This document shows positions 1-10,366 of a stretch of 51,518 nt of DNA, one piece after another. Both the position numbers and the translations under genes were made by a program. The notes under the pieces were generated by a model. That model did no database searches. It was given only the letters and a program-made list of their open reading frames with translations, and was not told the DNA's origin. The DNA is from Bimuria novae-zelandiae CBS 107.79 (taxonomy: Eukaryota > Ascomycota > Dothideomycetes > Pleosporales > Didymosphaeriaceae): positions 211,512 through 263,029 of the forward strand of contig ML976754.1 in assembly GCA_010015655.1 (NCBI GenBank). Reading direction: 5' to 3'. The stretch's first letter is position 1. Every line of letters starts with the position of its first letter.

Positions 1-197
1 AACAAATGTTTATTTGTGTTTTTTATATAGATTTTGCTATATATTTCGCATTTTATAACATTTTTTGCATTGAGCCTGATTTTGCATTGAGCCTACAGGG
101 CCGTGCGGAGCACGGCCTTTTTCGACGAAAAACGCGGAACGCGCCGTTGGGGCCGAGTAACACTTTATTACTAGAGATCGACTCGCGCTGACACGTA
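1..197. other. Non-genic left edge with hairpin and short tandem repeat
   Basis: No gene is visible. Two adjacent copies of a unit ending in GCATTGAGCCT lie at about 64-94. A perfect 8-bp stem with a 3-base loop follows (GGCCGTGC at 99-106, GCACGGCC at 110-117), then five T. The form resembles an intrinsic terminator, but that class of signal is not expected for nuclear fungal genes, so it may be the end of another repeat. The TA at 196-197 is the left target duplication of element A. Confidence 0.5.
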
Positions 198-1981
198 AGC
201 TAGCGCATGGGGTTCCGAGACACCTGGGGATATGAGACACCGCGCAGAAATCCTCCACCCTTTAAAAAATCGCGATAATTTATTCAGCGTAATTACAATT
301 GCCACTCGCTACACATAAATTACAGAGTTTTAGCTACTATTTCTGCTGCAGCTTTTTCTGCGTTCTTTTCTATAAAAGTACTACTATTTTATTGCTCTAG
401 GAGAGCAGATGCCTGCTTTGCTATTATAATTTAATTTATGCTAGCAAAGCGTTAATTTAGGTCTATGTAAACTTTCTTTCGTGGTTGCGGACGCTTAAGG
501 GCCTTAAGTTAACTCTATAATCTTTTATTCTCTGCTTTTAGCGCTGCTAAGCGTGTATTAGCTATTATAATTACCTTACTAGCTTTCTTAAACAGTTAGT
601 GAATCTTGCGGCTTAATTTCTCAGCGCTGTAGAGCTGCCTTTAAGCCATAAACAGATCCTAAGGGCCATGGGGAGTGTAGAGAGAGCTCTTGGCGAGATA
701 AGCCTAATCCTAGTAAGGGGGGGTAACAGGCCTTCGAGCAACTTAAGATAAGTTAACTACCTACTTAATATTTAATAAGCAGATGCCTGTAACGGCCTAT
801 CTAGCGCGGATTACTCTCTTAGTAATCGCAGCCTCTCTAGCAGCGTTGTAGGTAATAATAAAACGTTCCTTTTTAACCGGCGCAGCATTATCTAGGTGTG
901 ATAACTCGTGGATCTGCTAGCGATAGAATCGTTTCACTACTAAGAAAACAGAGAGATCTAGTGGCTGCAGAACGTGCGAGGAGTGCGCAGGGAGAAACAG
1001 AAGCCTGACTTTATTCTACTTGCAGATCTACAGGAAATCTAGGTCGACATGGCTGCCATGGCCATCTAATATTAGCATCCGCTAGCAATCCTCTAAGGGT
1101 GCAGTATCTAGTAGAAATACGCGTTGCAGCCACTTAGCCCCTATTATATTAAATATCTAGCTATTCTCTAAAGTTACGTATAGCTAGTTAGGTATTATTA
1201 ATAGAAACTAGGTGCTTTACAGGTTTTTGCCTTTAAAAATAATAGCTAGCCGCAGCTTTCTCCTTATTACAGAAACGCACTTAATTATTAACGCCTACTC
1301 GCGATTCTCTAGAGACTAATAGTAAGCCTTCTTTTTCTGGCTTCCTGCGAGTACTCTGGTGTTTGCACATACGCCTAGGGCCTTTCCAGTCTCATCCATA
1401 TTCCACGTATCCTTATTGCGTATATCTAACTTAACGTAGAGCTACTTATAGAGCTTAAGAAACTCGCGTATTACTTCCTAAATTACTCCCTTAGCTCTCG
1501 CAGCCTTAATCTTCTTACCTATAATAGAGGTAACGTGTAGGTTATATTTAATAAAGTAAGATATTTAGTGTTTACCTACTAACGCGTGGTTGCTATTTAT
1601 CTTAAGGATTTAATTTACTATTTCTTATGTATAAGCGTAAAAAGGAGGAAACCCGCGCGCGTCCTCTTTAAGTATCTATTATATAAGGAAGTCCTCTTGT
1701 TGTGGAGTTAATTGTTACTAGTATACGTGGCTATTTTACCAGTTTTGTAAACCGCGTACGCGCCTAAATAGCGTGGCTATAGGGATGTTATATGCCTTTA
1801 CAGCAGCTCGTTGACTAGGAAAAATGCCAGCATTAAGATCACTAATAGCTACTTAAATTGCTGCCTCACGGTTGGCCATTTTGGTAGGGTGGATGTGGAG
1901 ATATCGCGATTTTTTGAAGGGTGGAGGATTTCTGCGCGGTGTCTCATATCCCCGGGTGTCTCGGAACCCCATGCGCTAGCT
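198..1981 (-). mobile_element. Element A: decayed Fot1/pogo-type Tc1/mariner transposon
   Basis: Terminal inverted repeats (TIRs) of 80 bp lie at 198-277 and 1902-1981. They differ at two positions, both C/T transitions. TA flanks both ends (196-197, 1982-1983). The 1784-bp length fits Fot1-like elements. On the minus strand the broken reading frame keeps pieces of a CENP-B-type helix-turn-helix (about 1560-1690) and of the DDE_1 transposase, including an N-M-D-E-T-G stretch near 1386-1406. The interior is AT-rich with many stops, so the transposase is dead. Each TIR contains GAGACACC twice at a 17-bp interval. Element D carries a related interior and the same TCGCGATAAT just inside its left end. 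Confidence 0.85.
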
Positions 1982-2000
1982 TAGCCGAGATCTGGACCCG

Positions 2001-2237
2001 TACGAGGAGCTCGTTTTTTTTGAGGCATATGCCAAGAATTTTCGATCTGACATCCCAACATTAAAACCCTTTAAAATAATTATTAAAAAAAGTTGAATAT
2101 ATATGAAAATAGCTCTAGATCTCCTCTTTTAGCTCTTAAATTTTTATAAATTAATATTTGATATTGCTATTGTAATGTAGCACTGTTACATTGAAAAATC
2201 CTTGGCGCGGTCCTCAATAAAAACGAGCTCCTCGTAC
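2001..2237. mobile_element. MITE-like element with 16-18 bp inverted ends
   Basis: TACGAGGAGCTCGTTTTT at 2001-2018 is repeated in inverted form at about 2220-2237. The outermost TA on each side may be a TA target duplication. The 237-bp interior is AT-rich and has no coding potential. It lies only 17 bp beyond element A and about 215 bp upstream of the HET gene start. The lack of any transposase and the TA ends suggest a non-autonomous Tc1/mariner-type element. The parent family is not identifiable here. Confidence 0.6.
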
Positions 2238-2454
2238 ACCGTGGACGTTGGCGCATCATGTGATTCTTGCTAGCGTGAGGGGCATCTGCTCACCCGTGGC
2301 GGCAAGCGCGTCGTGGAGCACCACCATCTCTTCTGGGCTACGAGACGATGAGTGTTTGGCCTGGGCAACGTTGCGCTTGCAAATATAATTTCCTCTTCGT
2401 TTAACAGATCATTTCCACGATACGCGTCTCCTGACGCCACAATGCGGCTCGACA

Positions 2455-4269
2455 ATGGAGATGGAAGGCCCCTTACATGCGTTCCAGTATCAGCCACTGG
2501 AAAGTGTAAACACAATCCGTGTTGTCATCCTCGAGCCAGCAGAGGACCATGACGACCCCTTGAAAGCGCAACTGCTACACGTCAATCGAGAACGACTTTC
2601 GCTTGGGGCAGAAAAGATAGCAATCTACGAGGCTGTCTCGTACTGCTGGGATGATCCAACACCAGCGAGCTCCCTGATTGTTGATGAGAATCTCGATCTG
2701 CCAATAACCAGAAACGTCGATGTTCTCCTTCGTTATTTGCGAAGCCGCACGAAGCATCGGTACCTGTGGATAGATGGAATCTGCATGGATCAACAGAACA
2801 ATGGAGAGAAGGAAGTGCAGGTGCGACTCATGGGTCGAATCTATGCACAAGCAACCAAAGTACACGTTTGGCTCGGCGTTGAAACACGGGACGACAATGT
2901 ACATGGCGTGTTTAATGCACTCAAGTGGATGGCGATGTGCCTCAAAAACAAAACACTACCAACACTTGGAGATCTCGACTATTTCTTCAAGTTTCAATGT
3001 GGTCCAGACTGGCCGGCAAAGATCCGGCAGTTTTTTGCTCGTCCTTACTTCTCAAGGCGGTGGATCTTACAGGAGATTGCCTTGGGACACCATACCACTA
3101 TCCGCTGCGGACCATGGAAGCTATCGTGGCAGTGGTTCATCGGAGGCGTCATAGGACTCCAAAGAATGATCGATGGAGAAATACTTCTCGGCTTTACAGA
3201 AACGCACAGTCGTCTAAACACGATTGTCGCAATCGAAGATTCCACGAACCACAAATTGCTGGCCCTCCTTTGGAGGTTCCATGAGTCCCGATGCTCAGTG
3301 GCCCATGACACGATATTCGCTCTGTACGGATTAGCACAAGATGCGCTGGCCAACACGTCCGTCGATTACTCAAGCCATTGGAGCACGACATTCGCACATG
3401 TCGCAGGCCTCTATTTTCGAGAGGACAAGAAATCTATTTGGCTCCACCTGATGCACTTCGGTTCACTGTTCAAGAGATCTCCTTCCGGTAGTCTCTTCCG
3501 TTACCCATCCTGGGTACCTGATTGGAACAATACCCGGAAACAAGGCATCATTATGCCTGATAGCAACACTGCGCTTCTGAGTCTCAACGGCTTCCGGCAT
3601 AGCAGCTTCGTCTACCGTGGGGATGAGCAAATGATTGAATTTGACTGCTATTATGCTGGCCGCGTAACGAAAGCATGCCCAGGAACCGGGTTGGACGATT
3701 CCTTCTGGGACGCAGACAAGATGGAAGCACTTGCGGAAGTGCTCTCATCGTTCTTTCAACGGCATACTGGATCGTCTACCGACGAGTTCAAGCAAGCGAT
3801 ACGCAACTTCAATACTAACTCGAGAGTGGATTATAGAAGGGAGACGTTAGTCTCCGCTCTCTTTGCCATTATTTCTCAGAGTCCTTCCTCCTCAGAAGAC
3901 GGGAACCGTAGTCTTCAAACTGCTATCAAGTCCGTTCTGGAGTCCATATGGGCTTCTTACCAAGTCGTGTGCGTCGTTGGAAAAAGAGATGCTATCGGGC
4001 TATGCTCCCTCGATGCGCGGGTTGGAGATGTCCTGATTGTCCCCCCTCAGAGTCCCAGAAACTCCTTTTACTGGCCTTATAAAGCCCATCCGCTGTTCGG
4101 TGTTATAGTGAGGCCTGATTCGGACTCTACTGAACCCACGTTCGCCCAGGAAATTTCTCAGCCAAATCACGAACTACGTGGCTGTCGGTACATTGGAGTC
4201 TGCTCCTATGCGCTTTGGGTACAAGAAAACAAGCGAGAATTGAACCGAGTCAGCGTACAACTGATCTGA
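2455..4269 (+). CDS. HET-domain protein (heterokaryon incompatibility family)
   Basis: This is a single-exon ORF of 604 residues. The HET domain (PF06985) spans roughly residues 58-210. Its three usual blocks are visible: YEAVSYCW at 58-65, LWIDGICMDQQN at about 104-115 followed by the EKEVQV helix, and a FARPYFSRRWILQEI-type block near 195-210. HET-domain proteins act in fungal non-self recognition and can trigger cell death after fusion of unlike strains; the role of this member is inferred only from family. The C-terminal two thirds has no domain I recognise. The chosen ATG has a good context (ACAATGG); an out-of-frame ATG lies upstream at 2441. It is convergent with the HAD gene (128 bp between stops) and lies next to transposon remnants, a common setting for this family. 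Confidence 0.9.
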   Translation: MEMEGPLHAFQYQPLESVNTIRVVILEPAEDHDDPLKAQLLHVNRERLSLGAEKIAIYEAVSYCWDDPTPASSLIVDENLDLPITRNVDVLLRYLRSRTKHRYLWIDGICMDQQNNGEKEVQVRLMGRIYAQATKVHVWLGVETRDDNVHGVFNALKWMAMCLKNKTLPTLGDLDYFFKFQCGPDWPAKIRQFFARPYFSRRWILQEIALGHHTTIRCGPWKLSWQWFIGGVIGLQRMIDGEILLGFTETHSRLNTIVAIEDSTNHKLLALLWRFHESRCSVAHDTIFALYGLAQDALANTSVDYSSHWSTTFAHVAGLYFREDKKSIWLHLMHFGSLFKRSPSGSLFRYPSWVPDWNNTRKQGIIMPDSNTALLSLNGFRHSSFVYRGDEQMIEFDCYYAGRVTKACPGTGLDDSFWDADKMEALAEVLSSFFQRHTGSSTDEFKQAIRNFNTNSRVDYRRETLVSALFAIISQSPSSSEDGNRSLQTAIKSVLESIWASYQVVCVVGKRDAIGLCSLDARVGDVLIVPPQSPRNSFYWPYKAHPLFGVIVRPDSDSTEPTFAQEISQPNHELRGCRYIGVCSYALWVQENKRELNRVSVQLI

Positions 4270-4397
4270 AGAAAATACTAAACGGGTCCTTCGGAACCAC
4301 ACAAGAACTCGGCATCGACAATGTCAGCTCTCTTCTCACACTGCTTGGTGAGCTCCACCATTATCCAAACCATGCAAAGAGTCTTCAGCGGAAATTA

Positions 4398-5123
4398 CTA
4401 GCCGACTTGCTCCAGCTTCCCCAAAAGCTCCTCCATGCTCGCAGCATACATATCAAAGTCCCCAAAGACCTCAGTAACCGGATCATGCTCCTCGAAGCCC
4501 AAATACGCCGTCTTGAATCCTGCCTTCCTCGCCGCAATCAGATCCCACGCATGCGCAGCAACGAACCACCTCTTCCCATCGTCTTTCGTCCCCAGCCCCT
4601 GTTTGGAGAGATGATTCTGCGCATTCTCATACACCTTCACATCCGGCTTTGCAACCTTCAAATCATCGCAAGACAAGAGATGCTTCTCATCAAGCTCGAT
4701 ATTAGCGTTATGGTAGTACGCCAAAGTCGTCTCCACGCCGCCGTTCGTGACCGCGTAAACATCCCAGCCCGCCTCTCGCAACCCGCCGAAACACTTCTTC
4801 AGTCCATCACGGGGAGTCATGGATTTGAACGCCTTCATGATCGCTGTGACGTCTTCTTCGGTTACCGCGTCGGCAGGGAGGTCTACCACACGGCATGCTC
4901 TTTTGAATGTGAATTTTAGCACTTCCGCGATGGGCTTGTATTCGTGTGCAAGCGAGACGTAAGTGAAGTCGCGCTGTGCGGCGTAGAACCAGCTGAAGAA
5001 CAGTGTTTTTGCGTCAACGTTTGCGGTGGAGAGCTTTGGGCCGAGGCGTTCGTGGATGGCTTTGATGGGGACAGTGAAGTCGAAACATGTTCCGATGACA
5101 TCGAAGCATGCGGAGTGTGTCAT
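4398..5123 (-). CDS. HAD-superfamily hydrolase (haloacid dehalogenase type II-like)
   Basis: One exon encodes 241 residues from the ATG at 5123. An upstream in-frame TTG at 5144 extends the frame but is not a likely start. Motif I is FDVIGTCFD, with the nucleophile Asp8. Motif II is the AVTNG segment near residue 126. Motif III has the lysine of KPDVKVYE. Motif IV is the AAHAWDLIAARKAG segment. The length fits L-2-haloacid dehalogenase-like proteins, which have a helical cap after motif I. Fungal members of this family are common and mostly of unknown substrate; hydrolysis of 2-haloacids or of small phosphate esters is possible. No signal peptide is visible, so a cytosolic enzyme is likely. 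Confidence 0.88.
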   Translation of the reverse strand: MTHSACFDVIGTCFDFTVPIKAIHERLGPKLSTANVDAKTLFFSWFYAAQRDFTYVSLAHEYKPIAEVLKFTFKRACRVVDLPADAVTEEDVTAIMKAFKSMTPRDGLKKCFGGLREAGWDVYAVTNGGVETTLAYYHNANIELDEKHLLSCDDLKVAKPDVKVYENAQNHLSKQGLGTKDDGKRWFVAAHAWDLIAARKAGFKTAYLGFEEHDPVTEVFGDFDMYAASMEELLGKLEQVG

Positions 5124-5817
5124 TTTGTGAGTTGCGATACTCAATTGGAATAGACAGGAGGTCTCGTGGTGAGGGCACGCGAAGAGTATTGTACACGGGA
5201 GTTGCCTTTGAGCTGGGACCTCGGGATGTATGTGGATTGTTGACGCAGGTTGACGTCACTCTACATAAGTGTGGTGTGCCTTTACTGCCTGTTTTGGTTA
5301 AGCCATTTCACTGGATGATGAGCATTTTTCCTTGCCTAAAGCGGCAGAGACAAGAGCTATTCATGCTATCCCTACTAATGTCTTGGTCAGCTCTGAACAA
5401 GTTTTTTCTTTGAGAATGATAGGACACACTTCGACATGAAAACACAAGTAACGCCTCCTGCTCCACTCCTGAACTAGACCAAACCAATTGAGCTGAGTAG
5501 TTTACAATGAGGGCAGCGATTGATCTTAACAAGTTCCACAGCAGAACAATACACCAGGAAACTGCCGATTGCTTCTCAAATTACGGCATGCTTGACCTGT
5601 TGGGTGTTCCAATGCCTCTCAAGCTCATTCTCCGATCTCCTGATGACATCGACGGCACGAAAAGCGCATGAGAGCCTCACTGCATAGATCGGGATCAAGT
5701 TTGTTGTGATCAGATCATAGTGAAAAGACGCTAGCAGAAATTTCGTTGAATCTTTGGAAACATCGTATGGTATCCCCGGCTCTAGACTACCCCAACGCCA
5801 TGCTCGAAAGGCACACA
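5124..5817. other. Intergenic, HAD promoter and MAK16 downstream region
   Basis: About 0.7 kb of ordinary composition separate the HAD start from the MAK16 stop; both genes are on the minus strand. Short ORFs here overlap on both strands and none resembles a protein. I see no repeat or RNA gene. Confidence 0.6.
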
Positions 5818-6946
5818 CTACGCGCGCACCAACTCCCTCGCCGCGGGCTCCCTCTCGATCTCGTATTCGATCTCGCGTCGTGGGCCCTTTGCGTCCTTGG
5901 CCGGCTTCTTTTTGGGTTTGGCCGGCGGACCGGCAGGTCGCTTTCTCTTAAGACTGGCAAGTTTCTTCTTCAGCGCCTCTGGGTCGTCCTCCTCAGACGC
6001 ATCATCTTCCTCGCTTGCGCTTTCTTCGTCCTCGTCCTCGTCTTCTTCTTCATCGAATCCTTCATCCGGACTATCTCCGCCGAGCCAATCTTCGAGATCC
6101 TCTAGCTCGTCGTCTGAGTCGCCTTCTAGGTCGCTAACATATTCGACATCCGGCGCTTCGTTCTCCATCTCATATTCGTTCTCAACTTCATCCTCGTCCT
6201 CGATACCGTCGTCCAAGTCCTCATCGCGCTGTGCGCCTTCCTTCTCCAGACCACGCATGACCTTCTTCCATACATTTGGCTCGACATTAAGCTAAAAAAA
6301 AAATTGATTAGTCGTAGTTGTACATTGATGGACATGGAAACGTACCGGGCGGTCACCGTATGCGCCGGATCGGAGTCGGTCGATAAGGACCCTCTCGATC
6401 GCACGCTCGACCTTGGCGGCAGCCAGAGCCTTGCGCTCTCTGCCCTCTTCACGGCGGCGGACCTTTGGCGCTAGTCGGGGCACCAGTCTCTCGCCAAGAC
6501 GCTCCTCTTCCTTCGCAAGCTTTTTGATGCGGAGATTGACTTGTGTCAGGCGCGTCAATCGCTGTTTGTTTTTGTGTACTAAGAACTTCGGAAAGTATTG
6601 AAGATTCGAGTCGACGATTTCGAGCGCTTTGGAGTAGTTCTTTGGCAATTTGATCTTTTCCCACCATTTGTTTGGAAGGTGCGCTCGCTCGATAGCCTTT
6701 ATGTAGAGGTACAGGTTTCCTGTAGCGGGGTCGGACCTGATCGTGGCATATCGAGAGTTTGCCAACGGACATGACTGCCGGCTGTAAAAGGTCAGCGTGC
6801 TTTCCTATGAGTTGGGTAGGTACGGACCTGCAAAATCCCGACACGTTGTGCTCGTTCCTGCAAAACGTCTGATCTTTGCTCGTCTTGAGTTTGAAGCTAC
6901 AGAAGTCGGTGCCAATAACGCTCCAGACCAAGTCGTCGGAGGCCAT
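5818..6946 (-). CDS. MAK16: MAK16, nucleolar 60S ribosome-biogenesis factor
   Basis: Three exons: 6946-6828, 6781-6346 and 6291-5818 (342 residues). The introns are 46 and 54 nt. The first has a slightly unusual GTCCGT donor; splicing there joins GFCSR to [12 protein letters not shown], the signature of the family. The N-terminus [12 protein letters not shown], the FCSFKLKT and [10 protein letters not shown] blocks and the lysine-rich [14 protein letters not shown] segment are typical. Exon 3 resumes with [12 protein letters not shown]. The C-terminal part is a long Asp/Glu-rich tract followed by a Lys/Pro-rich basic tail, as in other MAK16 proteins. In yeast Mak16 is an essential nucleolar factor in large-subunit assembly. 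The gene diverges from MSS1 across 295 bp. Confidence 0.95.
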
Positions 6947-7241
6947 GTTGTGGGCGGAGGGGCGGACAACGCTGTGAGAGCGGCTTCGGTGTGCTGGTGG
7001 CTCGCAGTTGATGCGGAAACGATTGAATAGTTGTACTAAAGTCTCCGGCGCGCTTTCAAAGCTCGTCGTCTACAGTGCTGTCGTGCTCGCAGGTCGATTT
7101 CTGCGTTGGAGGCGAGCGAACTTTTTTTGAGAGTCGAAATCTTGGCCTTGCGCTAGTGAGCGGGAAGTGGGCCCAAGCCTACGCGCGGGGGGAAAGCACG
7201 ACCATCAACACCAAACATGTCATCGTCAATTTGCTCTCGTG
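6947..7241. promoter_or_regulatory. Divergent promoter region MAK16 / MSS1
   Basis: The 295 bp between the two start codons must carry the promoters of both genes. No clear TATA box is visible. The shared position of a ribosome-assembly gene and a mitochondrial tRNA-modification gene would allow joint control, but this is inference from layout only. Confidence 0.5.
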
Positions 7242-9434
7242 ATGAGAGGTCCCATCTCGTTGTTACGAGTTCCTTATCAATTACGAAACGACGTCCCAAT
7301 TGCGTTGCGAAAGTCTCGGTTTCACGCAGCTAAGCCTGGGAGCTCCTACCGTTATCATGGCTACTCAATATCTTCAGCGAGCTCCGTGAGCCCTATGCGA
7401 CCTCGTTTCCTTCATAACTCACAACCCATAACAGATGAGCCCACCATATATGCCTTATCGACAGCCTCTGGAAGAGCTGCCATCGCCGTCATCCGCGTTT
7501 CTGGCCCAGCATGTAGGCGGGTATGTAGTTTCTTCATCCATCGCCTGCATCCTTCTAACGAGTGGTCAGATCTACGAGGGGCTCTGCCCTTCAAAGCCAT
7601 TTCCCAAACCGCGATACGCGACACTCAGAAAGTTGTATGCACCCAATGTACCGCCCTCTACATCCACCTTGCTCGATTCTGGCGCATTGGTGTTATACTT
7701 CCCTGCGCCCAACACCGTTACAGGCGAGGATGTACTGGAACTACACGTGCATGGGGGACCGGCTATTGTCCGCGCCGTTCTCACAGCTATACCACAATGC
7801 GCGGAGCCTTCAGGTGGAGTGAAAGGTGTTGCCAGCAGCATCAGGTACGCAGAACCGGGCGAGTTCACTCGTCGTGCTTTTACGAACAATCGCATGGACC
7901 TTCCGCAGATAGAGTCATTAGGTGAGACTTTGTCTGCTACCACGGAACAGCAGCGGATGCTTTCGGTGCGCGGAACAACATCTACACTTGCCGCGCGGTA
8001 TGAACAATGGCGCACGCTTTTGTTACAAGCGCGCGGAGAGCTGGAGGCGCTGATCGACTTTTCCGAGGATCAGCACTTTGACGAGTCCCCTGCAGCACTT
8101 TGTGCATCTGTAGCACGTCAGATCCAAAGCTTATCTGCTCTTATGGAAGCCCATGTCGCCAATGCGGTTCGCGGCGAGCTTTTGCGCACTGGCATTAGCG
8201 TGGCACTCCTGGGGGCGCCTAACGCGGGGAAGAGCAGTCTGCTCAATCGCATTGTCGGCCGCGACGCTGCCATTGTCTCACAGGAGGCTGGAACGACTCG
8301 TGACGTTGTTGAAGTGGGCGTAGATTTGGGTGGGTGGCTTGTCAAGATGGGTGACATGGCTGGCTTGAGGAAAGCTGGTCTTGTAGGCGTAGAGGCCGTG
8401 GGCGCTGTCGAGCAGGAAGGCATCAAGCGAGCCAAACAGCGTTCTCTCCAGTCCGATGTCCTAATCGTCGTCCAGGACGCTATAGCCGACGTGGACCTTG
8501 AGGTAGCAGAGACCGCGAAGCAGTGTGTCGATCTTGGCATCAACGTCGTCGTTGCAGTCAACAAGACCGATCAGCTCGAGAGTGCGCAACAGGCGGATCA
8601 GTGGAAGGTCAAAGTACATGATCTTCTAGGTGTACCTGCTGAACGGATCTTCTTTGTGTCCTGCCACGAGGCTGAGCTAGCGACACGTGGAGCTTCCCCA
8701 GATCCGGATCCAGGGCGTATCCAAGCCTTCCTCCATGGGCTACTCGAGACGTTTGCTGAAATGACAGCTGCACTTGTGCCAGAATCAGAGCCAGATCCAT
8801 CCGTATGGCAAGAATCGTTAGGCGCAACAGAGCGGCAGCGGGCCTTACTATCGGAATGTCTTTCCCATCTTGAGTCTTTCCTGAATGCTGTGCAGGATCC
8901 TTCGCAAGCTCAACCTAATCTCGACGCGGAAACCATCAATGAAGTGGAATCGCTCGACATCGTTGTCGCTGCCGAGTCGCTCCGTCTTGCTGCCGATACT
9001 CTAGCTAGGATTACTGGTCGTGGAGAAGGAGGCGATGTGGAAGAAGTTTTGGGGGTCGTTTTTGAAAAGTAAGTCTGCTCACTTTCTTCGTTGTTGACTC
9101 CTCAACACATCTGGTGTCACGAAAGCTGGCCTACAGCTGCGAGAGCGATATCTCACCAACAGTATTGGAAACCTCGCCTTTCGCACCAAGCACGCTCTAT
9201 ACCGTCCCGGCGGAGTCGCACGTGCGTCCAAGCCACTTCAATTATAGTGGATGACGTTCAATGTGAGACAGGCTGCGGGTGGTGCTGCGGCGCAGGCAAC
9301 TGAGTCGGTCTCCGCTTTCCTCACGGGATTCTCGGCTCCGCATTTCGCGTCTGGTTCCTGCATACAGCCGAACGGCGATCATTGATGGAAGGCTAACGGT
9401 TCTGCGCACCATCAGGTTCTGCGTTGGGAAATAG
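7242..9434 (+). CDS. MSS1: Mitochondrial tRNA modification GTPase, MSS1/MnmE/GTPBP3 family
   Basis: Three exons: 7242-7520, 7570-9068 and 9416-9434 (598 residues). Intron 1 (49 nt, GTATGT, CTAAC branch) restores the TrmE N-terminal domain: ...AVIRVSGPACRR joins IYEGLCPSKPFPKPRYA. Intron 2 is long (347 nt, GTAAGT donor, CTAAC at about 9393). It leads to a 19-nt last exon that finishes the frame as EKFCVGK-stop. The C-terminal C-x-G-K box is the catalytic hallmark of MnmE; without this splice the protein would end at FEK and lack it. G-domain motifs are GAPNAGKSSLLN (G1), GTTRD (G2), DMAGLR (G3, usually DTAGLR) and NKTD (G4). With the Mto1/MnmG partner it modifies U34 of mitochondrial tRNAs. 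The first ~60 residues are rich in Arg/Ser and suit a mitochondrial presequence. A second in-frame ATG at 7395 is an alternative start. Confidence 0.94.
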
Positions 9435-10038
9435 TACGCGAACGACCGACCTATTCACACGACCGCCGCTCGACGACACAAGACGTACTTGTTGGACAAT
9501 TCGAATAAGTAGAATTTGTAGAGCTACCTCCAGGGTAGAGGCTTCGGTCTCGGCCCCGCCTGCTCGACCTGCAGAGGAAAGAAACGAGGAAGTGGAAACG
9601 ACGCGCCAAGAACAAACCAGAGATGGGAAAGAAATCTTGGATTGCAAAATCAAAAAAGCAGAAATCGAAGAATCTCAGATAGCCGCCAGCGCTGCTCACT
9701 GAAGAGCGAGATTCCCCCGTCTATAGTAAACGCCGATCCCAATGCCGTCGTACGTCGAACGCTTCGACCGTAGTCCGTAATCCATAACCTGTCATCCATA
9801 ATACCGTTACCGTTACCGTTGCCGTTACCGTTGAAGTGCCGAGCTCTTGTATCCAAACTCCTTCGCCCAAAATGCTACTGAGAAAACGACTGAAAAAGCA
9901 CACGCAAACGCCGATCGCAATGCTCGCTATGCCAGGGATACTACAAGTACAGGGGGAAGAAGAGGAAACACAGATAGGAGAGAAGAATACACGGCCGAAG
10001 CCTAGACAAACATGGAGAGGGGTTGGTCGGTGGCGTTG
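9435..10038. other. Non-coding region with hexanucleotide repeat; probable 3' part of small-ORF transcript
   Basis: No convincing ORF. A hexanucleotide array of TACCGT type covers about 9801-9832. This stretch lies downstream of MSS1 on the plus strand and downstream of the small-ORF locus on the minus strand, so the two transcripts would converge here. Confidence 0.5.
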
Positions 10039-10107
10039 CTAGCGCCATCGTTCGACGCGTTTCTTGCGGAGTGCTTTGCGGGCCTGCGGAGGCCGGTGAT
10101 AAGCCAT
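10039..10107 (-). CDS. Small ORF 3 of the GRGGYN locus, 22-residue basic peptide
   Basis: The ATG at 10107 has an excellent context (CAACCATGG). It opens a 22-codon frame beginning MAYHRPPQARKAL and ending in a basic KKRVERWR tail before TAG. It is the third ATG on the minus strand after the TATA box at 10663-10670; the 78 nt between it and small ORF 2 contain no other ATG. I know no protein family for it. It may be the main product of a transcript whose first two ORFs are regulatory, or one of three co-translated peptides. No splice sites that would join it to a longer ORF are apparent. Confidence 0.45.
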   Translation of the reverse strand: MAYHRPPQARKALRKKRVERWR

Positions 10108-10185
10108 GGTTGAGTGGTGTGGTGTCGAAGCAATGTGCTTTGTTATTTCACACGATTGCGGCTGGCAGCGATTGCTGCTAGAGGC

Positions 10186-10212
10186 TTAGTTGTAGCCACC
10201 TCGTCCGGCCAT
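10186..10212 (-). CDS. Small ORF 2, octapeptide MAGRGGYN
   Basis: The frame has nine codons including TAA and starts in good context (TCACAATGG). Its last six residues, GRGGYN, are the same as in small ORF 1, 130 nt upstream. Across these six codons and the stop, four third positions differ and every difference is silent. That pattern points to selection on the peptide rather than on the DNA. No known peptide family is recognised. Confidence 0.5.
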   Translation of the reverse strand: MAGRGGYN

Positions 10213-10342
10213 TGTGACGTTTGTGGCGGTTTGATTTGGGGTTGGGTGTGCGACCTTGGAGTGAGGATGAAGGTGTTCGATTTTGCTTGTTGGTGGCCTC
10301 CGAGAGATTGGACTCAGAGTATCGGGGTGTTCGTTGAAAGCT

Positions 10343-10366
10343 TTAGTTGTATCCGCCACGGCCCAT
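10343..10366 (-). CDS. Small ORF 1, heptapeptide MGRGGYN
   Basis: Eight codons including TAA, with the ATG at 10366 (ATCAATGGG). On the minus strand it is the first ATG after the likely transcription start near 10640, about 270 nt of leader without any ATG. It encodes the same GRGGYN core and stop as small ORF 2 using different codons. It could be a translated peptide or a peptide-coding upstream ORF. Confidence 0.5.
   Translation of the reverse strand: MGRGGYN

Noticed and set aside
5897..6295. Serine-rich ORF on the plus strand
   Set aside because: It is the antisense of the acidic Asp/Glu tract of MAK16.
9801..9832. Telomere-like array (TACCGT type)
   Set aside because: The unit is not the TTAGGG telomere repeat of filamentous fungi, and the array is only about five units; it is a simple microsatellite.
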